From contig JAEMBT020000007.1 of the NCBI GenBank assembly GCA_018873245.2, positions 434,001-498,000 on the forward strand: a stretch of DNA of 64,000 bases, in the 5' to 3' direction. This document shows, one piece after another, positions 1-10,309 of the stretch. A model generated the notes under the pieces. The model saw only the letters and a list, made by a program, of their open reading frames with translations. It had not been told where the DNA came from and searched no databases. Each line of letters begins with the position of its first letter. Within the stretch, counting starts at the first letter, position 1. Both the position numbers and the translations under genes were made by a program. This DNA comes from Archegozetes longisetosus (taxonomy: Eukaryota > Arthropoda > Arachnida > Sarcoptiformes > Trhypochthoniidae).

Positions 1-2050
1 AGGAGTAGAGTCAATACTCTTTATAAAAAGGTTTTTTCCTTTAGGTTAAGTTTTTATTTAACAGATAACTCATATCGTTAGGGGACAAATCAAAATAGAG
101 ACAATTTCTAGAACTTATAAAATATAAATTTATGGTTTATATCATTATCTATAACGTGAAAAGTCTTATGATTCTGAAGTATTTTGCTGAGTAATCTGTG
201 TAATTTCAACTTTACTGTAATGAGAGGTACAAAATCAATAAGTATTAGTTCGTCACTTATTTTCAATGACTTCAAAACATATAATAGAATTGAAGCTCGA
301 AAATTGAACTGTGCTTTACATGAATCCAGAATAAAATGAGTTAAGAAACAATTTATTATTGAAAAATCACAAATTGATTAAAGATTAATAGCAATGAAAA
401 GCTCAAATTTCGAGGTTTCAGTTCTTGTTTCATGACACGATTTTCTTTTCATCAAAAATAGTTTGGCGAAGGGCTGTGCCTAAATATAAAGCGTCTATTC
501 TTCAACAATCAACTAACTTATAATGCGTTCTTCAACTCAATAGTATCTAATGCCATACAAACTGATAAATACAATGAAAGTAATTTGTTTGATGTTCAAA
601 TTGGGACACCATTTACTGCACATTAACACCAAAGTTGATGCCATGTCACGTGACCTCAGCTAACCATTCCATTAGTCGAAGTTTTCATGAAAAATTGAAT
701 CGCTACCTAACTATTCGCCAATTTGAATCATAATTAACTTAAATGGCATCGATTTTTTAATGAGAACGACAATTGCCAATAAAACTACTTGGTGTGGTTT
801 TGATTTTTCAAAATTTGAATCATATTTTATAAGAATTGGGTAATCTGCGAAAGTCAAATAAATCGTAAAGTAGTAGACAATGCCTCTAACCTTTCAACAA
901 TGAAATAGGTAAATAAAATACAAAATTTAAAATCTAAAAATCTTACGGTTTCCACTACTCAGATCTTACTGCATTTAAAAGTATAGTTAGAAAGGTCTGT
1001 ATTGTTATCCATCACAATAAAAGGTTTAACAGTAGGATAAGTAATGCTTGAATTGAATATATATTTGGTCTCAATTCAATTTATATAAAACTGATCAACA
1101 CTAAAGAAGAGATTATAAAGCATTAAAAGATTTGATTTTTATAACATATTGAGTAAAAATGTTTTTTATTCACTTCAACTTATCTAGTCATTATAAGAAT
1201 AATTTTAGTTTTCATGTTTCGCCCATCAGAATGAGTTCAATGAATTAAAAAAGATTTCGTTTTGTGTTTAAAAATACTCATTCAGATGAAAAAAGGCATA
1301 ATCAGTACTTTTGCTGGCAATTTGTTAGCTTACTTACATTGTTAGGTAATTGATGTTATAAAAGTATTAAAAAGTTTTCTAATTTCAAAAAAATGATGTC
1401 ATAGGAGGTTGTATTGAGTTTTATGAAAAGCATACCTAACATACATTCTTATCCCGCGAAGACTCCTTTAACCCAATATGAAGTTTAGCATGCACTATTT
1501 GAAGCCTACTTTTGGATAGTTTAAATAATTTAATTGGATATCTGTTGATGAGTATTAAGAAAAGTTCTATCAAGCGATCGATAAATATAGTATAGTTGAA
1601 ATTGACAGCCAGATTATGACTTTAATGACTTTTTACAATTTACATTTCGGTGCTTCCTGTCAAAGTTGCAGCTCAAAGCCTACTAAATATTTGTTGATCT
1701 AGTAAACAGTGTATGAATGAAATTCCTTTCTTCAAATCCTGTTTATGATTGCTTCATAATCCTACAAATAAGAGAAAAATGACATACAACAATTCTTTAC
1801 TCTCATTCTTGTAAGAACTTTTCCAACTATAAAATATTTTCCTAAGGGTTATCTTATTTAACACTAAAGTAGATTATGATTAAGAGTTAAGTAAGTTGAT
1901 TATAGAGAAAGGTCGTCAATAACTATTGTTTTGAAATTCAAACTGATTTACGTCAAAACTACTAAACGTGTGAATTACGATAAGTTAAATTGTTCAGTTA
2001 AGTAAACTTCAATTTTATGCGTTGCATCTGTTACTTTCTCATACCTTTTA
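1..2050. other. AT-rich intergenic sequence, no gene seen
   Basis: I found no coding signature on either strand: reading frames are short and broken by TAA/TAG, and no exon with a recognisable protein motif or flanking splice sites emerges. The stretch is very AT-rich. Exons shorter than about 25 codons could escape this reading. Confidence 0.5.
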
Positions 2051-2051
2051 C

Positions 2052-2060
2052 TATAAAAAG
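2052..2060 (+). promoter_or_regulatory. TATA box of the cysteine-rich peptide gene
   Basis: TATAAAAAG lies 92 bases upstream of the ATG at 2152. A TCAT or TCAA initiator-like sequence follows about 20-35 bases downstream (2071-2088), giving a short 5' leader of roughly 65-80 nt. This spacing is typical of arthropod core promoters. The call rests on sequence and spacing only. Confidence 0.55.
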
Positions 2061-2151
2061 AAGTGGCTTTTCAATTAAGATTTATCATCCGCTTTAAACT
2101 TTAGAACAGTTTTTTGCTAGCTTGAGTTAAAGATTAAAAAGCCTAAACAAA

Positions 2152-2319
2152 ATGTCAACTAATAAAGTGATTGCTTTCATGATCTGGTTATTAACACTAT
2201 TGATGGTTGTATTGATTGCCGAGTCATGTGGTGGTGACGGAACGAGTTGTACTACAAACGACTTTTGTTGCACTCGATTATGCGATACAACTGGAACCCG
2301 AACCTGTATCGGGGATTAA
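2152..2319 (+). CDS. Small secreted six-cysteine (knottin-like) peptide
   Basis: This single-exon 55-residue reading frame starts at the ATG after the AAACAAA leader and ends at TAA. Residues 1 to about 24 form a signal peptide: a lysine near the N-terminus, then a long Leu/Ile/Val/Met core ending near Ala-Glu-Ser. The mature part of about 30 residues holds six cysteines in the order C-x(6)-C-x(5)-C-C-x(3)-C-x(7)-C. This is the C...C...CC...C...C order of inhibitor cystine knot peptides, and the mature part is rich in Thr, Gly and Asp with a net acidic charge. Such peptides in arthropods include antimicrobial peptides, protease inhibitors, venom or salivary peptides and ordinary secreted factors; nothing here says which. 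I do not recognise a named family. A TATA box sits upstream and an AATAAA downstream, so the gene looks complete and independently transcribed. Confidence 0.72.
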   Translation: MSTNKVIAFMIWLLTLLMVVLIAESCGGDGTSCTTNDFCCTRLCDTTGTRTCIGD

Positions 2320-2390
2320 AAATCTATTCAATTTGTTATTCTGAGCTCAAATTAATTTTCCTAAAAATGTAAAAACTTCTTAGTTTCCAG

Positions 2391-2396
2391 AATAAA
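2391..2396 (+). promoter_or_regulatory. Polyadenylation signal of the peptide gene
   Basis: AATAAA lies 72 bases after the stop codon of the six-cysteine peptide gene. A second related signal (AATAAA overlapping TATAATAAAC, around 2413-2420) follows. Position and orientation fit a short 3' UTR. Confidence 0.45.
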
Positions 2397-3292
2397 AAAT
2401 GTAATTTTACTATAATAAACTAAATTTTTGTTGTCATCAAACTACTAGAATATGGCTTATCTAATAGAGTAATGTTTGTAATCTTTAGTAAAATCCGTTT
2501 CAACACCGTATGAGAATAAATGTGTCGATTTTCATGAAGCTATCGTTTATTATAGATTCAATTCGATCAGTCATTAAGTTAAAAAATAATCTTGAAAGTT
2601 ATCCAAAAGTGTTGCGTTGTTATCTTAAATGCCTTAATAAAGTTTACGACATAATTGTTAAAAAACTATGTTCACGTAAAAACATCTTAATTAACCTGCA
2701 TTTGTAGTCAACTCCTTTTAGTTTTTGAACATTTGAATTCTTTTTTGGGTTGGATTGGAATTTGAAAATTATTTTTACAACAGGGACTGAACACTAGAAA
2801 ACATTCATATCCTTCGTCGATAATTGACTTAAGATTGAATTTCGCTAAAATAGTCTTATAAAAACAAACTATTAAGATCTTGTTAAACATTCAGTCAAAT
2901 AGTGTTATCAATTTTTCATCTTTTTTATTCAGTTATATCTTTTTCATATTCAATATCAATATAGATATATATTTAGTGGTAATAATAATCATAATAAATG
3001 GCTGTTAAAAGTAATAAAACATTCATCAATTATTATTACAATAACATAATGTTAGTCTTAAAGACTTTTATAATTTAACTATTTTCGAATGAAAAGTTGT
3101 TTTTTCTCCTTTCATTTAACAAAAAGTTTTTTTGATGATTAGGAAAAAATTAAAATCAACAGCAACTGCGTCGAAAAAGAGAAAACTAACAGATAATCAT
3201 TAAGAAAAAGATGTGAACTATTATGTAATGATTTGTTGGATAATATAAATTCTTTATCATTAAAATTAATATTTAATTAATTAATAACTAAA
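2397..3292. other. Intergenic sequence between the peptide gene and ILRUN
   Basis: No supported gene. Two open stretches of about 60 codons (2510-2707 plus, 2708-2890 minus) have AT-driven composition, no family motif and no splice context, and I read them as chance. The 3' UTR of the minus-strand ILRUN gene must lie in the right part. An ATTAAA (minus strand, 3272-3277) and an AATAAA (minus strand, 2934-2939) are candidate poly(A) signals. Confidence 0.45.
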
Positions 3293-5077
3293 TCAGCCCC
3301 AACTGTCTTCAATATTACAATCACTATTTGGCATCGATTCGTCTGTATTTTGTTGTAATTGTTGTTCATTTATCGGTAATTGATTTGTTTGGTTGTAATC
3401 AAAAGGCGACCGATTAATAGTATTAATATTATTAGCGAATGGATTCACATTAGTTAGTGGTGACGTAGAAGAGAGCGGAGATGCAGAACCCAACTCATTC
3501 AGTCGTGACATTTGTTGAGTTACACTTAATAATCCTCCTTCTGATACAGTTATTATCACCCAGATTATTTCTGAAAGTTCCAATATTCAATTAACGATTA
3601 GCTCAAAATTGTTAAGTTTAGGCAAAATGTTCAATCAATCAATAAAATTATTTGTCAACATACATCAGACTGTAATTAGAAAATTTTCTAGTGCTTTATC
3701 AATAGATTTACATAAAGATATGATTTAGCTCAAAGTTTCAATTCATAAAATGATTAAATTCCTAATAATTGAAACAAGTCATTAGTGATGAAATAGTTTG
3801 CTGGAGAAACAGGTTAAGTGAATGCTGTGAGAGCCACCACTTATGTTCTCGTGGAAACTGCGGTTTGACTCAATAATTCTGCATTTGATTTGTTTAATTT
3901 TACCTACATGCAATTTTATCTATAGTTCTACTATTAGTTAATTGATAAGAGCTTCAAAAAAAATTTAATTATTGTATTTAGAAATAAACTTAAACAAAAT
4001 AGAAAAATATGATATTCTGAATTTAAGGGAAAAACAAGAGCAAATAATTCAAATGAATGGTCAATACCTCCGAAGAACTGACCGGTCGACGTACTCATAC
4101 GCCACTGTCCCTGATATATACCAGGCTTTTGTGGACTTATCATATCGACTGAGATATCGCAATAGTCTCCTGGACTTAATGAGTCAACTAACACTCTCTC
4201 GTTATGACACATCTGATCTCCGTCTGTGAACCGAAGACAACAACCTGTAGGCCACGACTCCTCGCCTGAAATTACAATTAAATACCAATTTCAACTCCCC
4301 AATAGAAATTATTGGTTTGATAGCGCTTTAGGTTTAAATTTTTAGTTTTTATAATAAGATAATTCTGATTTGGACCTGAATTAGCAATTCTCCAGGTTTT
4401 GGTGAATTTACAGTTTGGCGGCACTTCTTCTCCCTCGCCAATAGTTACATCCGATACTAATTTCATTGACGGCAATCTATGAGACGGCTGTTCATAATCA
4501 AAATATGAACAAATGGCTGCCTGAAGGTTCCTGTCATCACAAAATATAACAAATCAATCAATTAGTTCAATTAAAAAATCATAGAAATAAAAAAGGCAAC
4601 ACTTTTGAAAAATAATAATAAAATTAGAGCCTTGTTAAGCAAATAATTCTACATTTTTAGATTTCAAAATAAAATCAAAACTCAAAAATTATTCAGATTT
4701 TGGTAATCTAATGAGTGCAATCGGAAATGGGAGATAAAATGTGCGAAAAATACCAATATTACAATAAGAAATAGATTTTTAAAAAATAGAGTAAAAACTA
4801 CTATATTAAGAATAACTTAGTGAAAAATCTCAACTAAATATTAAATTAAAAAATTTGAACCAATTATTCATATCGAGCCAGAACTGAGCCGAGTCGTCGT
4901 TAAGCGAATCTCCTAACAGCCTCTTCAACTGTTCAATTAAAACATCTCGATCTGTAGTGTTCATACACGAAAACTTTGTAATAGTTCTGCCGATAGATCT
5001 CCTGCTCCTCCACTGTTTGGCTGTTGTGGTTGTTGTTCACCACCAGAACAGTCACCACCATTTAAATCGACATCCAT
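3293..5077 (-). CDS. ILRUN: ILRUN orthologue (UBA-like plus NBR1-like domain), four exons
   Basis: Exons run 5077-4861, 4530-4376, 4265-4068 and 3570-3293, all with GT-AG borders and matching phases; the product is about 282 residues (human ILRUN is 298). The start ATG opens MDVDL, as in the human protein. Exon 1 then carries the UBA-like segment (TTDRDVLIEQLKRLLG, ending LDMNNW). Exons 2-4 carry the NBR1-type beta-sandwich, with VTIGEGEEVPP, FTKTWRI, YQGQWRM and GGLLSVTQQ. A low-complexity tail rich in Ser, Asn and Gln follows. ILRUN restrains IRF3/NF-kB-type inflammatory transcription and lipid metabolism in vertebrates; its arthropod role is inferred by orthology. Oddity: exon 1 is one base short. 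The frame from MDVDL runs into TGA, and the frame of FSCMNTTD begins after a four-T run (minus strand, 4973-4970) where five Ts would restore continuity. Total coding length is 848 nt, one less than a multiple of three. An internal in-frame ATG (4964) could start a shorter product. Confidence 0.92.
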
Positions 5078-8000
5078 TATATTTGTTAGTCTTTAGACTA
5101 AATTCTGAGCGAATTACAGTGTCTTCTTGTCAAACTATTGTTTGCAAGTAATTTTTGATTCAAATCTCAATTGTTTAATATCTTCAGTAATTGGAGTATA
5201 ATTCAGGACGATTTTATCAATAAATGAACCAAAACAAAGTTCCATTCAATTGTGTTTTACCTTAAAATAAATGCATTCAAATAGGATTAAAGTTTGAATT
5301 AATTACAAAATAATGCTTCAAACCAATTAAACATAAAATAATTAATAAATATTTACCAAATTTCACTTATTTCTAGACCAAAACTAGATTTAAACCTAAT
5401 TAGAGATCGACTCGAAGTATATCTGTCTTAATATTATTGATAACGAACTTAAGGCAACAATCAGTTAAGCCATTGATTGCATTATTCACTCAAATTTGAA
5501 TGATTTGACAAACAAATTATGATGAAATCAATTAGAAGCACATTTAAATCGTATTTAACAACAATACTAATGCAACGTTTCGCAGACATCTGTAAATCAC
5601 TCCTTAATGCGCATGACTTATAATAAATACAGCATAACGTCGGTATCAATACGTTCGTCTAACTTAAGCATCAAATTTGAAAATCTAGTGAAAGGAGTAG
5701 AAAAACATTTTAATTTTTTCATTTAAAGGTCATTTCTCAATTTAACAGTACAATTACAAATATTTAATTGAATTAACCATTTTTATTCTAAGTGTAATTT
5801 GCTAGATTTATCGCTGTAATTGTATGAGTGTAAATTACGTAATCCTTTAATGTATTGACATTTCTTAGAAAGATAAGCAGTTTGCAACTCATTTTTGTGT
5901 AAACAATTTCAGTCATTTCGACATCAATTCTAAAACGTAGTATTTTATTAATTTTCTCCCAGAATAGTTAAGTTAAATATGAAATTGTTTACACTTATGT
6001 TTTCCTTATCCAACATTAATATAAGGTTAATAGCTTTAATTGAATAACATTAGTCTATTAATAGTTGACGTCATTTATATACACGATTTAGATGCAATGA
6101 AAAACAACTTTTGTTATTGTTTTGCTGAAAAGATAGTGTTTTCTAGTTTTAAAGTTGATAGTTAATTAGTGTTCTTTAAGTTTGATTCGAGTTAAACTAG
6201 AATTAATTTGTGTTTTAGTTAAAGTTAACCAAAATTAAGGATTTTCGGCACTTAGACTAATTGAGAATGATCCCTTAAGTGATTCTTGAAATAAAACTAA
6301 AACTTAAATTTAATGCTTTTCTATGAAGAAATAAACTGAAATTAAACTAAATTTGCTACAAATCCAAGGTCAACTTTTAGTTATTTAGTTAGTTAGCAAC
6401 ATATTGCAGCATAACCATTTATCTGTCTGCGAAGCTGGCAACTTTGACTATTACAATTTGACATGCCTAGAAAAGCTTAAGAGATTTGTTCGATGAGCAC
6501 AAATTGCGAATAGTAATAATACTAAATCACTTCATTTTTGAAAATTTCAACTAAAACTCAATATAATTGAAATTTAAAAATTTAAAGACACTATATCAGA
6601 CCTTCATCAGTGTTGTTGTTGCAGTGAAAGACACTCCAAAATTAAAGGCTCGAGAAAGCTCTCGAGAATGCAAAAATATATCTAATCAATACAGACAATC
6701 GTTGGGTGGTCAACAAGTCCTACAAATGATTAACAAATATCGTTATAATTTGCGATCAATTACTCTCCATTCTAGTCATTTTAAGATGAGAATCAATTAC
6801 TTTTGGTTAAAGCTTAGGCAAAATTTACGGTTTATTAGGTTTAGATATTGCTTGCAAAAACATTTGATAGTATATAAGTCTCTACAAACTTGACTTCAAT
6901 TAATGCAAGTCGTACTGAGTTCGATCGAGTTATTGATAAGACAATAAAGTGTTAGTGTTTAAACTGACAAAAATCAGTACAAACTAAGGTATAGAGGCGT
7001 GAAACTTATTGAAACTTTCACTTAAGACTTTAGAAAATGGTTGAAAGTTTTATACGTCGGGAATACCAATAGTGCAATTAACGAGAACGCAATCAAAGTC
7101 TTAAGAGATAGAAATTTCAAAGTTTGGAGAGTTCAGAAGAACTCAATTTATAGCTTGATATTGAGGATCATCCTATCGGTCACTTCCTCGGAATTCAAAA
7201 GCAGCTGGTACTGAATGCAACAAAATAAATAACAGAATCTGATTCGACTACTTATCGAATAAGTTCAAAACTTGCTTACTTGCTCATGTTTAACAGCTTT
7301 CGTTATTTCAAACAATTGAACTTTTTGAAGATTGTCAGTAGAGATGAAGACGAAGGACATCTGCCGATCAAATACGATTGCCAACCATCGACACTCTTCA
7401 GTTCATACTATCTAACAATTAATAACTTTGAGAAGACAATATATATTTGTTTCAACTAAGACTTTTGGAAACCACTCGAACAAAGCCACCAAACATAACA
7501 CTCGAACTATTGTCAAGATTGACAAAATGACAGTTCGTTCATGTCTGTATTGATAGCGATTATGGATGACAAATGTTGCAGTCCCTCATACTATTAATAG
7601 CTGTCCAGACATTCAATCAATTAATTTCTGCAGAAGACTGAACATAATCCGTGAAGCAATTGAAGTCCTAGTATAATTGACAAAAAAAGCCTAGAACTAA
7701 ATTTATTCATCACTTGTCTGATATCGATGATGTAGATGAGGACAACTTTAATGGAAAACAGAGTAATACCATTTTTGCATTGCTAATCTCAAACTTTATA
7801 AGCGTTTACCTTGGAATCAAAAAATAAAAGTGATATTTATAGTGGCGAATGTTATATGTAATTAACTAGTTTTCTAGGAATCAATTGTATAACTAATAAT
7901 AAAGATTGTTAATTTGTAAGCTCTTTGATATTCTGTATCAATAAACTAAGGTTGGAACTAGTTTGAAGTCCTTAATTTGATTTTAAGATTAAGTAATTGA

Positions 8001-8290
8001 CTTCATAAACTAATGAAATATTTGAGTCTTAATCTCACAACTTATCTGACAGCCTATCACTTAATGAAATCCTTTGACAAAAGGATTACTTATTATTTTA
8101 TCAATAAATAGGAATTGATGTGTTTGTATTTTCATAAATATTGAGTTGTTTCCATGAAATGTTTGACCGTAATTAAACTTTTTTAATACATTTATGCTTG
8201 CATTTGAGTGAAAGATTTACTTAACTGTTTAAACTTTGTTTATAGCTATAAAAAAGAACGTATCTAAAAATGATAGCAATATCTTTGTCT
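5078..8290. other. Intergenic sequence with decayed coding-like patches
   Basis: Mostly AT-rich sequence with no supported gene. Two patches look less AT-rich. One is an open frame at 6567-6893 (plus, 108 codons). The other is around 7060-7450, with a short open frame beginning ATG at about 7287 that encodes roughly 55 residues, including DEDEGHLPIKYDCQPS. Neither shows a domain I recognise or consistent splice sites. They could be remnants of a transposable element or of a gene of another family. Confidence 0.35.
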
Positions 8291-8304
8291 TATTCAAAGT
8301 TGTC

Positions 8305-8830
8305 ATTCGGTTCCTTGTTCTTCATAGAAAGGATTGGTTTCAATTTAGGGGCTTGTTGTAGAGATACATAGAGTTCGAAAAATAGACTTGAAAATAGTGA
8401 AACTAATTAACTGAATCGAATTAAGGTGATGCAGATGCAGTTCATTTGGTTAATTTGAAAGTGAGACCCACACCCTCTACTGGAGTCTAAAAATGCACTT
8501 TTCCACTATTTGAAAAGCAGGAGATATTCCAGTTCCTGACGCATATTTGGATAGTTTAGCATCAAATCATAGACCAGAATGGGTTTTAGGTTTTAATAAA
8601 CCCAGCTTTGCTTACGGAAGTTTGAATGTATTTTCCCGTTTTATAAAAATCAAAATGTTGTACATTTGTATCATTGGTGTAAAGACGGTCACTGTAACGT
8701 AATCTCACCACATGACTCAGCCACTCAATGGAAAAGAGTGGTAGAGTTGAAACAAATATAACTTGAAACTTCGATCTTCCTCTCAGGTTCCCTTCAACTA
8801 GAGTGAGACAGTTATTCAAAAACATTGATC
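8305..8830 (+). pseudogene. Decayed GH128 (Asl1-like) glycosyl hydrolase, copy 1
   Basis: This is a degenerate direct duplicate of the better copy at 9385-10309. Matching segments include the KKGL-like exon 1 remnant (about 8317-8370), the block KAGDIPxPDAYLDSLAxNxRPEW ending in the VLGFN motif (about 8510-8600), the SPHDSATQWKRVVELK block (about 8700-8750) and the terminal VGQLFK-like end. Damage is plain. Frames shift between blocks, the Trp before KAGD is TGA, and the catalytic Glu of the FNEP motif has become Lys (FNKPS). About 400 bases corresponding to 9866-10266 of copy 2 are deleted, so the middle of the enzyme, including the second catalytic Glu region, is gone. The copy cannot encode an active enzyme. 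The family acts on beta-1,3-glucan and is best known from fungi. Confidence 0.75.
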
Positions 8831-9371
8831 GTTGTTAGGACTTTGAACATCTTGTTTCATTTTTTTCTAAAAATGTCTAAACTTTCACACAGTCGTCATT
8901 CTTTCATTTAAAAGTTTAACAAATACAATAGAAGTGTGTCTCAAAAATATAGAATTAAATGTGAAGTAAGGTGCAAAGGTAGACAAGTTTATTTGTTAAA
9001 TATGCCTCTAATTCAAATAGTTTTGAAAGGCTTCCTTAATTCAATTCAAATTAAATAAATGAATGCAACAGAAAGTAAACTAAACAACATATCACTTTCG
9101 CACATTTGCATCCTTTAAGTTATAAATGAAAAATAATAATTGAGAAATTAAATCCTGTTTGGAAGGTCAATAATTGAATCAATAATTTAATAATTGATAT
9201 GCCTATATTCTCATGGTGATAACTATTAAACGCTTTATCCAAACTAAATGTGCTTTTCTATAGATTCGTTCCATTATATAGGAAAAAATTTGAATTTGTA
9301 TTCTTAGACAGAGTTTCTAACAAATTTGACAATCAATGTAGTAACATTATTTTCACTAAGTTTTGTTCAAT
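8831..9371. other. Spacer between the two GH128 copies
   Basis: About 540 bases of AT-rich sequence with no gene recognised. The last 50 bases before copy 2 (CACTAAGTTTTGTTCAATG...) resemble the sequence just before copy 1, suggesting the duplicated unit began slightly upstream of the recognisable exon 1. Confidence 0.4.
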
Positions 9372-9384
9372 GTTCTCCCCTGTT

Positions 9385-10309
9385 CTTCAAAGAAAGGCTT
9401 AGTTTTTAATTTGGAAACCTATTGTGGAGACGCAGGTAAATGGATTTGAAAATTTTATTTACTAATAACAAACTAATTGAAGCAATCCTAAGGAAAGGTC
9501 AAGCAGATGCAGTTCATACCGTCAACTTTAAGGTGAGACCTGCGCCTTGTTTTGGAGTATCAAAAATGCATTTTGCCGCTATTTGAAAAGCAGGCGATAT
9601 TCCAGATCTTGACACATATTTGGGTAGCTTAGCACCAAATCAACGACCAGAATGGGTTTTGGGCTTCAATGAGCCTAATTTTGCTTATGAAGATTTGAAA
9701 AAATATACTTAATTTACTAAAGCATTAGTTTTAGTTTCTCAAAATATTCATTCTCATAATCCATGTAAAGGTGATCACAACATTTCACCACAAGGGGCAG
9801 CCGTTCAATGGAAACGAGTTATTGACTTAAAAAACAAATACCGCTTCAAGTTGACGTCTTCCTTTCCAGTCTCCTTTAATGGAGATCTCGGTCCCGAGCG
9901 ATTTGAATGGTTCCGCCAGTGGTTCGATGCCTGTAAGAAACATGGTTACGACTGTCTTGAAAGCATTGATGCGTTTGGTGTACATTGCTATGAGGGATAG
10001 CAAGAGTTTTCACAGACTCCTAAGAAGTTGCAAGATATGTTTCAGACAAATAAACCAGCGTTTTATTCTGAAGTCTGTATGGGACACAACGCGGGAGTTC
10101 AAAAAATGGCTTACATGACCAGAATCTATACTGAGGAAAAAATGCCTAATATTGTAAAGATTTTCTGGAATACAGCTAAACCTATTCCTGGATACGCTAA
10201 TGTTTTGGGGGTACAAATCTTTACATAACATTCAAGTGGAGAACTTGGTGGTAAAACTGGAACACTTACTAGAGTGGGACAGTTATTCAAAAGTATCAAT
10301 CAGTGGTAG
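9385..10309 (+). pseudogene. GH128 (Asl1-like) glycosyl hydrolase, copy 2, four in-frame stops
   Basis: This is a nearly complete catalytic domain of the Asl1-like / GH128 family (endo-beta-1,3-glucanases, mainly fungal). Exon 1 (about 9388-9435) carries KKGLVFN, the family's N-terminal signature, then GDA and a GTAAAT donor. An intron of about 75 bases follows, ending at GCAG near 9512. From about 9506 to 10307 one single frame reads FAAI-stop-KAGDIPDLD, RPEWVLGFNEPNF (first catalytic Glu), SPQGAAVQWKRV, FDACKKHGYDCL, IDAFGVHCYEG, then AFYSEVCMGH (second Glu region), IVKIFWNTAK and finally RVGQLFKSINQW before TAG. Within that frame are stops at 9584 (TGA), 9710 (TAA), 9998 (TAG) and 10226 (TAA), yet no frameshift in about 800 bases. 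I call it a young pseudogene. The ancestral gene is a candidate for transfer from a fungus, since animals rarely carry this family; this is inference and not shown by the window alone. Confidence 0.82.

Noticed and set aside
3972-4229. 85-codon plus-strand open frame
   Set aside because: It is the antisense shadow of ILRUN exon 3, whose minus-strand frame has clear family motifs and splice borders.
6567-6893. 108-codon plus-strand open frame
   Set aside because: No recognisable motif, basic/aromatic composition driven by AT-rich DNA, and no splice or promoter context; kept only as a patch in the intergenic description.
8586-8825. 79-codon minus-strand open frame
   Set aside because: It lies antisense to GH128 copy 1; the plus-strand similarity to copy 2 explains the sequence.
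9879-10118. Separate 79-codon frame beginning inside GH128 copy 2
   Set aside because: It is in another frame than the GH128 motifs and has no homology of its own.
9584-10228. Alternative genetic code or stop-codon reassignment to explain in-frame stops
   Set aside because: ILRUN ends at TGA, and the in-frame stops in GH128 are of all three types; a pseudogene is simpler.
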